A stretch of 25,308 nucleotides of DNA, from positions 1-25,308 of the forward strand of contig CAZMVU010000051.1 of assembly GCA_964569295.1 (NCBI GenBank). Reading direction: 5' to 3'. Each line of letters starts with the position of its first letter. The stretch's first letter is position 1. Under the pieces are notes generated by a model, which saw only the letters and a list, made by a program, of their open reading frames with translations, had not been told where the DNA came from and did not search any database. The DNA comes from CAZMVU01 sp964569295 (GTDB taxonomy: Bacteria; Hydrogenedentota; Hydrogenedentia; Hydrogenedentales; JAGMZX01). The position numbers were made by a program, and so were the translations under genes. Shown in pieces: positions 8,783 through 16,363 of the stretch.

Positions 8783-9016
8783 GTGATACAGTTGCTTCTC
8801 CTGGCCGCCAGTTGCCTGGGTATCTTTCTCATGCACTACGCCGCCGGCCCGGCCCGCCAAAAGCGTGCCTTCAAAGCCGGTGCCCTCCTCGCCGTCACCG
8901 GCCTGGCTCTTTCTGCCACGGGGACGCTGTTCTTCATGGTCGAGCAGGTTTTGCATATCGGCCTGTTCATCCTCATTGTCGGTGCTGCCTGGATGCTTCT
9001 GCGCCGGCCGCCGTAG
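8783..9016 (+). CDS. Small hydrophobic membrane protein
   Basis: About 77 residues with two or three hydrophobic segments (starting IQLLLLAASCLGIF, then a long stretch through LFFMVEQVLHIGLFILIVGAAWMLL) and a basic end LLRRPP. I prefer the GTG at 8783, just after the kinase stop, over the in-frame ATG at 8741 that overlaps the kinase gene by 35 nt. I do not recognise the family. Its position suggests it is the last gene of the acylase-kinase unit, perhaps envelope associated. Confidence 0.55.
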   Translation: MIQLLLLAASCLGIFLMHYAAGPARQKRAFKAGALLAVTGLALSATGTLFFMVEQVLHIGLFILIVGAAWMLLRRPP

Positions 9017-9072
9017 TGGGGGGCGGCTACTGTCATGGCGGCGCCGGGGACTGGCCGAATGCGAATGGTTGT

Positions 9073-10371
9073 TCAGGCCCCATTTCCGATGGTTTCCGGG
9101 TCATCGGCGGCAAGCATGGCGTCGATCTCTTCCATCGTAAAACGCGTGCTCACTACAGAGTGCTTCTCTGGGCCCGGCCGGTATTTGATGTAGGTCGTGG
9201 CAACGATGGCGCCGTTGGAGAGCAACGCCATGCCGGGATAGCCGCAATCCCCGCCCGCATAGCTGTGCAGCAGCTTGAGCCGGCACTGTCCGGGCCGGGC
9301 GTGGCGGATGTCCTCGTAGGAGCCGACCCATGCCACGAAGTGGCCATGTGTCGGGCTGTCGAGCGCGCGATCGCGGAAGGCAATCACGAGACGGCCATCG
9401 GGTGTGTAGACGCCCATATGCCGGTCGCCCGTCAATCCCCACGGTGTATCGACGGGTTCGCTCCAGGTCGCCCCCTCGTCACCGCTGAACATCATGAGGC
9501 TGCGGCCTGTGTGCGTGTTTTCCCGCATGAGGCAGCACAGCTCCTCGCCGTCTGGCGCGCGGAACACGAATGGCTCGCATGCCTTTTTGCCCGCTACGAA
9601 GGCAGCGACCTCCGGGGCCGACCAGGTTACCCCGCCGTCTCGCGAGAAGGTTTGCATAACCTCGAGCGATTTGTTTCCGGGCCCCGTGCGCCGGTGGTAC
9701 ATACCAAGATAAGCGCCGTCTTTCAACCGCAACACCGAGCTGAAGGTCATCACATTCTCGAACTTCTCGCCCAGTGGTTCGGCTTCCCGCCAGGTGGCCC
9801 CGCCATCTTCGCTGACAATGCGCGGCATATACGGCGGCAGTTCGGGTTCGCCGGACCAGGCAGAAAACACCCAGAGCCGTTCGGCGCCCTCGGGATCCAC
9901 CATGCGATAGATACTCGGACAGTTGACATGGGTTTCAAAACCCTCCGGAAGCCGCCCGTCGAGGCGTGTCCAAGTCTGGCCACCGTCATTACTACGCGCC
10001 ATGGGCCCCGCGTGGCCACCATGGCCGATACACCATACGGCGAAGATCGTCTTGCCATCCGGCATGCACAACGTCGTCGGGTGCCCCTGATAAACCTCCT
10101 CGGTTCCTTGTGCGATAATGGTATGGCGCGTTTTATCGCCCGAAATGTCCACCAGCGGAAGCGCGCCGCCGTTGCGGCCGCCAACGTCGCTCGCAAGAAC
10201 CACCTCGCCCGTCCGTCGCACATTGTGCCCGTGGGTGGCCGCACCCTCTCTGCATAGGGACGAAGCGCTGCCCGCCCAGGTGGCCGGGGCACGATACCCT
10301 ATGGCAGCCAATGTCCCGGAGGCCACGATTGCGGCGGCCACAATGAATAGACGCTTGTAGTGCATTTGCAT
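9073..10371 (-). CDS. Exo-alpha-sialidase-like BNR repeat protein, exported or anchored
   Basis: 432 residues with an N-terminal hydrophobic segment after YKR (about 8-25), consistent with a signal peptide or membrane anchor. Four Asp boxes mark the six-bladed beta-propeller: SNDGGQTW (127-134), SEDGGATW (187-194), SRDGGVTW (243-250) and SGDEGATW (296-303). The late GDCGYPGMALLSNG segment resembles the Tyr-containing region of sialidase-fold proteins. It may remove sialic acid or another terminal sugar, but related propellers have varied substrates. The ATG at 10371 is chosen because AGGGAG lies just upstream; the frame stays open to 10638 without coding character. It is convergent with the acylase unit. 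Confidence 0.85.
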   Translation of the reverse strand: MQMHYKRLFIVAAAIVASGTLAAIGYRAPATWAGSASSLCREGAATHGHNVRRTGEVVLASDVGGRNGGALPLVDISGDKTRHTIIAQGTEEVYQGHPTTLCMPDGKTIFAVWCIGHGGHAGPMARSNDGGQTWTRLDGRLPEGFETHVNCPSIYRMVDPEGAERLWVFSAWSGEPELPPYMPRIVSEDGGATWREAEPLGEKFENVMTFSSVLRLKDGAYLGMYHRRTGPGNKSLEVMQTFSRDGGVTWSAPEVAAFVAGKKACEPFVFRAPDGEELCCLMRENTHTGRSLMMFSGDEGATWSEPVDTPWGLTGDRHMGVYTPDGRLVIAFRDRALDSPTHGHFVAWVGSYEDIRHARPGQCRLKLLHSYAGGDCGYPGMALLSNGAIVATTYIKYRPGPEKHSVVSTRFTMEEIDAMLAADDPETIGNGA

Positions 10372-10438
10372 AGCTCCCTGGTTCCTTTGTTGCCGATGTG
10401 CCAGATTCACGGCGGCCATTCCCAAAGCCCCCGCCCCC

Positions 10439-10459
10439 CCAACCGATTGGAACGGTTGG
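10439..10459. promoter_or_regulatory. Operator-like inverted repeat upstream of the sialidase-like gene
   Basis: CCAACCG and CGGTTGG form a perfect 7-bp dyad with a 7-nt spacer, about 70 nt upstream of the sialidase-like start. Size and position suit a repressor site. A small hairpin in the leader is the alternative. No regulator gene is adjacent. Confidence 0.35.
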
Positions 10460-10718
10460 CTCCCATAGCCCACCACACAGCAGATGGTAATGGCCGCAAA
10501 GGTTGAAAGCAACCGGCAACGCCCCGCCGAAATTGCGCCGGTGTATTTGCCATTACATTGGCGCACCAGTGGCCAAGATAATCTCGGGGGCCCTCCTTCA
10601 AAAAAAACCAAGACAGCGCCCTTCATAGCCCCCCGCAATCCGCGCAGACCTCGTGGAGGCCTCGCGGCAACGCCGCCGGCAGCACGCCCAGTTCACCGAG
10701 GTGCTGGAGACCTGGTCT

Positions 10719-10891
10719 TTAAGTTAAGGGTGCAGTTTTTGTACTACCGCGCTGTTGGTGAAAAAGTGAAGCAAAAAGGTGACTGTCCCTGCTCGGGGAC
10801 TCGCTCGCTTGTGTCAGTCCCGTTTTGCTTGCTCACAACGGGCACGAAGGAACCAAAACATCGCTAGTAGAAGAACCGCACCCTAAGTTAA
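10719..10891. repeat. Foldback/MITE-like element of about 173 bp
   Basis: The outer arms 10719-10746 and 10865-10891 are imperfect inverted repeats sharing gggtgc and tacta blocks with only a few mismatches and one indel. Inside, AAGCAAAA (10769-10776) pairs with TTTTGCTT (10823-10830), GACTG (10781-10785) with CAGTC (10815-10819), and GTCCC (10785-10789) with GGGAC (10796-10800) as an alternative inner hairpin. The whole segment can fold on itself. No clear target-site duplication or coding frame is visible. It could be a miniature transposable element or a REP-type palindrome cluster. Confidence 0.55.
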
Positions 10892-11002
10892 CACTTATGG
10901 ACCTGCGGCCCAGGCTGGGATAATTCGGGCCGTCGGCCCTAAAGAAAAGGGCGCGTTCCCGTCTACAGGGAGGGCGAGCCGAAACTTGACACAAGCCCCC
11001 AA

Positions 11003-11027
11003 GACGGCGGTTGCGGCAACCGCCGTC
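11003..11027. repeat. Perfect 11-bp hairpin
   Basis: GACGGCGGTTG, loop CGG, then CAACCGCCGTC form a perfect stem. Neither strand has a T-run after it, so it is unlikely to be an intrinsic terminator, although it lies about 125 nt downstream of the DUF1460 stop. A REP-like palindrome is the best guess. Confidence 0.5.
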
Positions 11028-11150
11028 CCAATTACCGCACTTTTCAGACTCGATAAGGCGCTGTACTGCAACAGGTTGCCGATGATGCTCGATATTTTCT
11101 GGCTCTTTAATTGCCCGTTACCCTCTTTATGGTACTACCTCTTATTGCTG

Positions 11151-11171
11151 TTCATTCGTGTCCATTCGTGG
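11151..11171. repeat. Tandem ATTCGTG intergenic repeat overlapping a gene end
   Basis: Two near-identical 10-nt units (TTCATTCGTG, TCCATTCGTG) are followed by G. They encode the last residues and the stop codon of the DUF1460 gene on the opposite strand. From memory, this ATTCGTG-type tandem is a common intergenic sequence in several uncultured or planctomycete-like genomes; only one copy is seen here. Confidence 0.45.
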
Positions 11172-11991
11172 TTCTATTGTCCTCCTCCCACCGCGGTGCC
11201 TCCAATCGGTACAGCGCGATCCCAAGGTAGCGGCCGGCCTGTTCTTCGAGGTAGTCCGTGAGGGAGGCGGCGACCACCTTCTCTGCTTTCGAGCTGGCGT
11301 GGTAGAGCCGGGGCGGGCCGTCGTCCCGCGCGATGAGCAGGCCCGTGTGCAAGGCGAAGAGCCAGTCGATGTTGCCGATGAACACGACCATTGTGGGCGC
11401 CTCGATATGGTCGAGTGCGGCGCCGGCCTCCGCGCTCGGGATGTAGGTCAGGGCAATTTTTTCATCCGGCGTGTCCTCGCCAAGGTCCGGGGCATCGACC
11501 TTGTCGAAGAAATCCCGCCGGCTAATGGAGCGCGTCTCGGTCTTGGTTGGCGTCCCGGCGTCCCCCGTGATCTCCCGGCACCACGCGCGGTTGTTCGCTA
11601 CCCAGTCTGAAATCATGAAATGATTGCGGTGCTCGTAGCCGATCCGGCCCTCTTTGTAGCGGATGCGTTGCAACAGGGCGTGGGCTTGATCGTAGGTCTT
11701 GCACGCCGCCAGCGCCGACCCCTGCTCGATGAACGTTACGCAGTCCACGCGGCTGAGGTCCATGAGCGGGTCCGTGTCGTATTGGCCGTCCGGGCCTTCG
11801 CCGAGCGGCCCGGGGGCATAGGGCGTGCCAACGCTGTCGCGCACAACACGGGTCAACCGCCGCTCGAAATTCGGATGGGCATCATGCACTTCCGTGAGAT
11901 AGGCGGTGAGTTCGGCGGGCTCCATCTGCCAGAGGGCCGGCGCATCGCCGAGAGTCAGTGCAAGACTCAGGAATAACGCTGGTACAAACAT
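11152..11991 (-). CDS. DUF1460 family protein (N-acetylmuramoyl-L-alanine amidase-like, NlpC/P60-related fold)
   Basis: 279 residues with a short hydrophobic start (FVPALFLSLALTL) that should export it to the periplasm. The DUF1460 signature is clear: DPLMDLSRVDCVTFIEQ with the presumed nucleophile Cys84, then YEHRNHFMISDWVANN, and a catalytic His candidate at His215 in LHTGLLI. Family structures resemble papain-like amidases, so a role in trimming cell-wall peptides is likely but not shown. The last residues (NRTTNGHE) and the stop are encoded by an intergenic tandem repeat, suggesting the original 3' end was replaced. There is no good ribosome binding site before the ATG. It is divergent from recA. 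Confidence 0.82.
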   Translation of the reverse strand: MFVPALFLSLALTLGDAPALWQMEPAELTAYLTEVHDAHPNFERRLTRVVRDSVGTPYAPGPLGEGPDGQYDTDPLMDLSRVDCVTFIEQGSALAACKTYDQAHALLQRIRYKEGRIGYEHRNHFMISDWVANNRAWCREITGDAGTPTKTETRSISRRDFFDKVDAPDLGEDTPDEKIALTYIPSAEAGAALDHIEAPTMVVFIGNIDWLFALHTGLLIARDDGPPRLYHASSKAEKVVAASLTDYLEEQAGRYLGIALYRLEAPRWEEDNRTTNGHE

Positions 11992-12032
11992 GGGCGGGGG
12001 TACTTTCTTGTGGCCGTTTTCTTGTTTGCCGT

Positions 12033-12061
12033 ACTATAGCGGATGGACTTAGCCCTTGGAA
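12033..12061 (-). promoter_or_regulatory. Candidate promoter for the DUF1460 gene
   Basis: On the minus strand TTCCAA and TATAGT are separated by 17 nt. The -10 matches at five of six positions and lies about 40 nt before the start codon. The -35 is poor. Confidence 0.4.
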
Positions 12062-12093
12062 AGGAGTAGAATCGCCGACAGCCGATGCGGGAC

Positions 12094-12122
12094 TTGACAC
12101 AAGGCGGGAAACATGTCACAAT
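12094..12122 (+). promoter_or_regulatory. Strong candidate sigma70 promoter for recA
   Basis: A perfect -35 TTGACA (12094-12099), a 17-nt spacer and a -10 CACAAT (12117-12122). The expected start site is near 12129, giving a leader of about 40 nt that holds the GGAGG ribosome binding site (12157-12161). It probably drives the whole plus-strand run to 19612. Confidence 0.65.
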
Positions 12123-12132
12123 CGGCCTTGTG
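12098..12132 (+). promoter_or_regulatory. Dyad overlapping the recA promoter, candidate operator
   Basis: CACAAGGC (12098-12105) and GCCTTGTG (12125-12132) are perfect 8-bp inverted arms with a 19-nt spacer. They cover the end of the -35, the spacer and the -10 region. A second CACAA at 12117-12121 forms a shorter dyad with TTGTG at 12128-12132. Binding here would block polymerase, as expected for LexA or another damage-response repressor. The arms do not match the Escherichia or Bacillus LexA consensus. Confidence 0.45.
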
Positions 12133-12134
12133 GT

Positions 12135-12146
12135 GAATATTTGTTC
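12135..12146 (+). promoter_or_regulatory. Possible Gram-positive-type SOS box, one mismatch
   Basis: GAAT-N4-GTTC differs by one base from the GAAC-N4-GTTC LexA core known from Bacillus. It lies just downstream of the presumed recA transcription start. A chance match is quite possible. Confidence 0.25.
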
Positions 12147-12170
12147 AGGTCAGAATGGAGGAACGCGCAT

Positions 12171-13253
12171 ATGCCCCCGAAATCGGAATCCCAGGCGGAA
12201 GCTAAATCGAAAGCGCTCGATATCGCGGTATCCCAGCTCGAGAAGCAATTCGGCCAAGGCACCTTGATGCGTCTTGGCGACGAGACCTATGCGAATAATG
12301 TGCAGGCCATCTCGACGGGCAGCATCTCGCTCGATATCGCCACGAGTGTGGGCGGTTTACCACGCGGGCGTGTGGTCGAGGTATTCGGTCCCGAGTCCTC
12401 GGGCAAGACGACGCTTGCCCTGCACGTGGTTGCCAATGCACAGCGCAATGGCGGCATCGCCTGCTATATCGACGCGGAACATGCGCTCGACCCCACCTTC
12501 GCAGGTAACATCGGCGTAAAAATCGATGATTTGCTGGTATCGCAGCCCGACACGGCGGAACAGGCGCTCGAGATTTGCGAGAGCTTGGTGCGCAGCAATG
12601 CCGTGGATGTGATCGTTATCGATTCGGTGGCGGCCTTGGTGCCGAAGGCGGAAATCGAAGGCGAGATGGGCGACTCCCACGTGGGCTTGCAGGCGCGGCT
12701 CATGTCCCAGGCACTGCGCAAACTCACCGCCATCATCAGCCGATCGAAGACGCTTGTCATTTTCATCAACCAGATCCGCGAGAAAATTGGGGTGATGTTC
12801 GGAAGTCCCGAGACCACCACGGGCGGCCGTGCGCTCAAGTTCTACTCGAGCTTGCGCCTGGATATCCGCCGCATCGGCGCGATTAAAGATAAAGAAGAGA
12901 ATATAGGCAACCGGGTGAAAGTGAAGGTGGTCAAGAACAAGATGGGCGCCCCCTTCCGCATCGCCGAGTTCGAGATTCTGTACAACCAAGGCATTTCACG
13001 CGAGGGCGACATTATCGATCTGGCATTGGCCGAGAAGATCATGAAGAAGAGCGGTACCTGGTTCTCGTATAACGATGAAAACTTGGGGCAAGGGCGTGAG
13101 AACACCCGGCAATACCTGCGCAACAATCCCGAAGTAGCGGAGGAGATGATGGCCAGGGTACTTGAAATCAAGGGCATCCCGTTTTCGCCGCCCCCGCCCC
13201 TGCCGCTGGCCACAGGGCCTGACGACGGCGCGGAAACGAGCACGGAAGAATAG
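12171..13253 (+). CDS. recA: Recombinase RecA
   Basis: 360 residues, typical RecA length. The Walker A GPESSGKT is at about 73-80, Walker B VIVIDSVAAL near 148-157, and the L2-region SPETTTGGRALKFYSS near 213-228. The protein ends in a proline run and a short acidic tail (DDGAETSTEE). It forms filaments on single-stranded DNA for homologous recombination and triggers LexA-type repressor cleavage. The frame is open upstream to 11958, but the ATG at 12171 is chosen because GGAGG precedes it and RecA homology begins there. It is the first gene of an apparent six-gene run with envelope and metabolic genes. Confidence 0.98.
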   Translation: MPPKSESQAEAKSKALDIAVSQLEKQFGQGTLMRLGDETYANNVQAISTGSISLDIATSVGGLPRGRVVEVFGPESSGKTTLALHVVANAQRNGGIACYIDAEHALDPTFAGNIGVKIDDLLVSQPDTAEQALEICESLVRSNAVDVIVIDSVAALVPKAEIEGEMGDSHVGLQARLMSQALRKLTAIISRSKTLVIFINQIREKIGVMFGSPETTTGGRALKFYSSLRLDIRRIGAIKDKEENIGNRVKVKVVKNKMGAPFRIAEFEILYNQGISREGDIIDLALAEKIMKKSGTWFSYNDENLGQGRENTRQYLRNNPEVAEEMMARVLEIKGIPFSPPPPLPLATGPDDGAETSTEE

Positions 13254-13354
13254 CGCTGGATACGCAACGCGAAGCACAACGAGCTTCCACACGACCGCCC
13301 GCAAACGCACGGCAAAAGCAAAACGCCAACGCACGACGCGCACGGGTTGCGCTG

Positions 13355-16318
13355 GTGGCGTTGCTGGTGGCGGCGGTGCTGGTGGCTGGGGGGCTGTTGT
13401 TTGTCAAATACAAGCTCGAAGACCTGCGCCTGAGCCTACAGGAGCACATTGCGCAGCAGGTCGGGGCGGATTTCGAGATGGAAGCGGTCGTGGTCAATGG
13501 ACTGCGGGGACTTCGCATCGAGAATCTCCACGTGCTGCTCGAATCGGAACACGGACCGCTGATTCGACTTAAAGCGCCTATCTGCCGCGTCGACATCGAT
13601 CTGATTGACCTGCTCTATGGCCAGGTAAATATTGACCGCATCGAGACCGACGACGCCCAAGTCATTCTCATTCGACCGCCCGGCAATGAGTGGGTGCTGA
13701 TGCCGACTATGGCCGCAGCGGCAGGGTTTCCCCCCCTCCCCGACACCGCTTTCCGGTTCGTGGGCAACAACTGCCGTATCGAGACGCGCAATCTTTTGGG
13801 TGAATCCGATCTCGTCCTCGAAAACGTCTCCTTCGACATTTCGCGGCCCCTCGATGCGCAGGCCGTGTCCGGACATGTACACGCACAATTGGGTGCGCCC
13901 GCCGTCAAGCCGCTGGAACTCAAATTCACCTACGCCTCTCCCCAGCAATTCGATGCCATCCTGTCATGCGACCGGCTCGCCGTGGAAGACATCACGGGTC
14001 TGGCCCCGGCGGCGGGCACTTTCCTCAAGTCCGGGGTCGTCCATCCGCGCATACGCGTGACCACCTACCCGAACGACCAATACATGCTCCACTTGAACAT
14101 GGACTTTCAGAACCTCGCCATACACGATCAGCCCGCTTTCCTGCGTCCGGCTACGGGTACCTTCACAGCCCTGGGCACCTACGACCTCGCAAAGAACGAG
14201 TTGCAACTTACCACCGCGAAGGCGAATACCCCCCAGGTGGCCGGCGAACTCGAGGGGCGCATCTCATTTGCGAAGGCCCAGCCATTCATTGATTTACAAC
14301 TGCATGCGGGCAACCTCCCGCTTGCCAACATGATGCAGAACATCGCGCCACGCGCGTTTGCTGAGATGGGCGCACTCGATGTGCAACTGGAAGACCCTTC
14401 TCGACTGCGTGTAACGTTTACGGGCCCTCCCGGCGACCTCACCGTTGATGCCCATGCAGAACTCAGCGGCGGCCGGTTCGCCTTCTCCCCTGCCTCGCCG
14501 CAATTGCCCGCTGTGGATGTGCGCCTGGGCAACACGGATGTCGCCTGGAATTCGCGGGACGGCTTTACCAGCGGATCCGCCGTCATCACCGGTGGCGCCC
14601 TCTCCCACGAAGAAGCCGGCCTGCACACCCAGGACATCACCGGCACCCTGCGCCTGTCCGAGGAAATGGTGCAGTTAAATCCGGTCAATGTGTTAATCGA
14701 AAACAATCCCGTGCTCGGCAAACTCAGCTATGACCTCGCGGAACAGACAGGCGCCTTCGAGATTACCGGTACCCTCGCGAACATTGAAAACACCCTGCTC
14801 GGCAAGGGGATCAAGCACACTGAAATGGCCGGCTCCGCCGCCATGCGCTGCACCGGCGAACTCAAGCCCGATGTCTACCGTTTCGATCTCACCATCGACG
14901 CTACGCAGGCGGAATTGGAACACAACTGGTGGTTCTTCAAGCCCGCCGGTATTGGCGCCACCGTGAAAGACCTTCACGTCGAGATTCGCCCACGCGAGAC
15001 TATCACCCTCGAGGGCGATCTCGACCTGGCGACAAGCCATGCCAGTTTCAACGTGGGCATACAGTGGCATGAAGGCGAGTGGCGCCTGGAAACTATGCGC
15101 GGCCAGGCCAGCGAGGCCCAAGTGCTCGGCGTGAGCCCATGCCTGCGCATCCCCTATACGCTGACCGGCACCACCATGCACGACGGCTACTTCGAATGGC
15201 AACGGGCCAACGATCTACCCGAGGGCGCCATCATCAAGTGCGGCGCCAAGATTGACAGCATCGCCGCGCGCGCTGAAGATATGTCTTTTCCCATTGAAGC
15301 ACAGGGGCTCGATATCGATGTTGTGCTGGACAACCGTACCACCGACAGCCGCGATGGCGAATTGCACGTTGCCGTTGACTCGGGGTCGATGCCCCCATTC
15401 GGCGAAACCTGGTTCACCGAGCTCCGCCAAGACCCCGAGTTGATCGAAAAATACCCGCCGCGACCGCGCCATTGGACATTCGACGTCTCGGCGCAAGCCC
15501 TCGACGTACCCCCCTGGTCAGGCACCGCCTTTCTCGGGCGGGGCGCATTCAACGAGGACATGACAGACTTTGAACATTTCGAGGCCGCCATCAGCGGCGA
15601 AGGGCGGGTCGAGGGGCGGTACCACCTCGAAAAGCGGGACAATGTATCGACCCTCAATGCGCGTTGGGACGCCGTACCCGCCAGCAACCTTATTCAGCAC
15701 CTGAACTTTCCCACCATGCTCGAAGCCGAGGCTACGGGAAACGTCGGCTATACCATCGACCATGATGATCCAGGCACGCTCGAGGGCTCGGGCACAATGG
15801 CGTTTCGGAATGGAAAGTTCAGCGCCGATTACCTGTTCACCCGCTTCCAGGACTTCCTCCAGGGCAAGCGGGCGGCCTTACCCCCTTCACTTCAATTCTC
15901 GCAGCTCATGTTCGATCTGGTTATGGATGGCGACATCGTACGCACCTCCGATATCCGCCTGGACCTGCAAGGGATCACCATTACCGGCGATGGCGAGTTT
16001 GTCGTCGATGCCGATATGAACTACACCCTCAAGGTGGCTATCGCGCCCGAGACGGCCGCGCACATGCCCATGTTTCAGGATTACTTCAACGTCGAGGGGC
16101 ACCGCGTCTCGCAGAACGACATCGAGCTCACCTTCAAGATTTCCGGCCCCAGCTTCCGCCCGAGCAGCAAAGTGGTCGGCCTGCCCTCGGTGGGCGTCAC
16201 CGTGGTCAGCGGCGCGGCGGAAGTCGGCAGCGAAGCCTTCAAAGTGCTCGATACGCCTAGACAGGTTCTCCTCGATTTGTTTAAGATTGGAGGAGCACTC
16301 GTCGGTACCGGCAGATAA
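13355..16318 (+). CDS. AsmA/TamB-like large envelope protein
   Basis: 987 residues from the GTG at 13355, with an N-terminal membrane anchor (ALLVAAVLVAGGLLFV) and a long beta-rich body. The C-terminal part (LEGSGTMAFRNGKF, then repeated 'RLDLQGITITGDGEFVVDADMNYTL'-type strands) resembles the AsmA-like C-terminal domain. Family members span the periplasm and are linked to lipid transport to the outer membrane. The GTG start has no ribosome binding site, and the in-frame upstream sequence is rich in Arg/Lys, as expected for the cytoplasmic side of the anchor. The real start may be the CTG at 13256, which has GGAAG upstream and lies two bases after the recA stop. Confidence 0.75.
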   Translation: MALLVAAVLVAGGLLFVKYKLEDLRLSLQEHIAQQVGADFEMEAVVVNGLRGLRIENLHVLLESEHGPLIRLKAPICRVDIDLIDLLYGQVNIDRIETDDAQVILIRPPGNEWVLMPTMAAAAGFPPLPDTAFRFVGNNCRIETRNLLGESDLVLENVSFDISRPLDAQAVSGHVHAQLGAPAVKPLELKFTYASPQQFDAILSCDRLAVEDITGLAPAAGTFLKSGVVHPRIRVTTYPNDQYMLHLNMDFQNLAIHDQPAFLRPATGTFTALGTYDLAKNELQLTTAKANTPQVAGELEGRISFAKAQPFIDLQLHAGNLPLANMMQNIAPRAFAEMGALDVQLEDPSRLRVTFTGPPGDLTVDAHAELSGGRFAFSPASPQLPAVDVRLGNTDVAWNSRDGFTSGSAVITGGALSHEEAGLHTQDITGTLRLSEEMVQLNPVNVLIENNPVLGKLSYDLAEQTGAFEITGTLANIENTLLGKGIKHTEMAGSAAMRCTGELKPDVYRFDLTIDATQAELEHNWWFFKPAGIGATVKDLHVEIRPRETITLEGDLDLATSHASFNVGIQWHEGEWRLETMRGQASEAQVLGVSPCLRIPYTLTGTTMHDGYFEWQRANDLPEGAIIKCGAKIDSIAARAEDMSFPIEAQGLDIDVVLDNRTTDSRDGELHVAVDSGSMPPFGETWFTELRQDPELIEKYPPRPRHWTFDVSAQALDVPPWSGTAFLGRGAFNEDMTDFEHFEAAISGEGRVEGRYHLEKRDNVSTLNARWDAVPASNLIQHLNFPTMLEAEATGNVGYTIDHDDPGTLEGSGTMAFRNGKFSADYLFTRFQDFLQGKRAALPPSLQFSQLMFDLVMDGDIVRTSDIRLDLQGITITGDGEFVVDADMNYTLKVAIAPETAAHMPMFQDYFNVEGHRVSQNDIELTFKISGPSFRPSSKVVGLPSVGVTVVSGAAEVGSEAFKVLDTPRQVLLDLFKIGGALVGTGR

Positions 16319-16363
16319 TCCTTTCGTTACCTGGCACATGTGTTTACAACCGCGTGACTTTCT

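Larger units (their letters stand above)
10372..11151. other. Gene-free, inverted-repeat-rich region
   Basis: No credible gene is seen in 780 bases. The stretch contains an operator-like dyad (10439-10459), a foldback element (10719-10891), a GGGCCG/CGGCCC mini-hairpin near 10928-10940, a perfect 11-bp hairpin (11003-11027) and, at its right edge, a tandem ATTCGTG repeat. The density of inverted repeats is much higher than elsewhere in the window and suggests successive insertions of small non-autonomous elements. No transposase remnant was recognised. Confidence 0.6.

Noticed and set aside
8812..10257. 481-codon open frame antisense to the sialidase-like gene
   Set aside because: It overlaps the Asp-box protein throughout and shows no domain or ribosome binding site.
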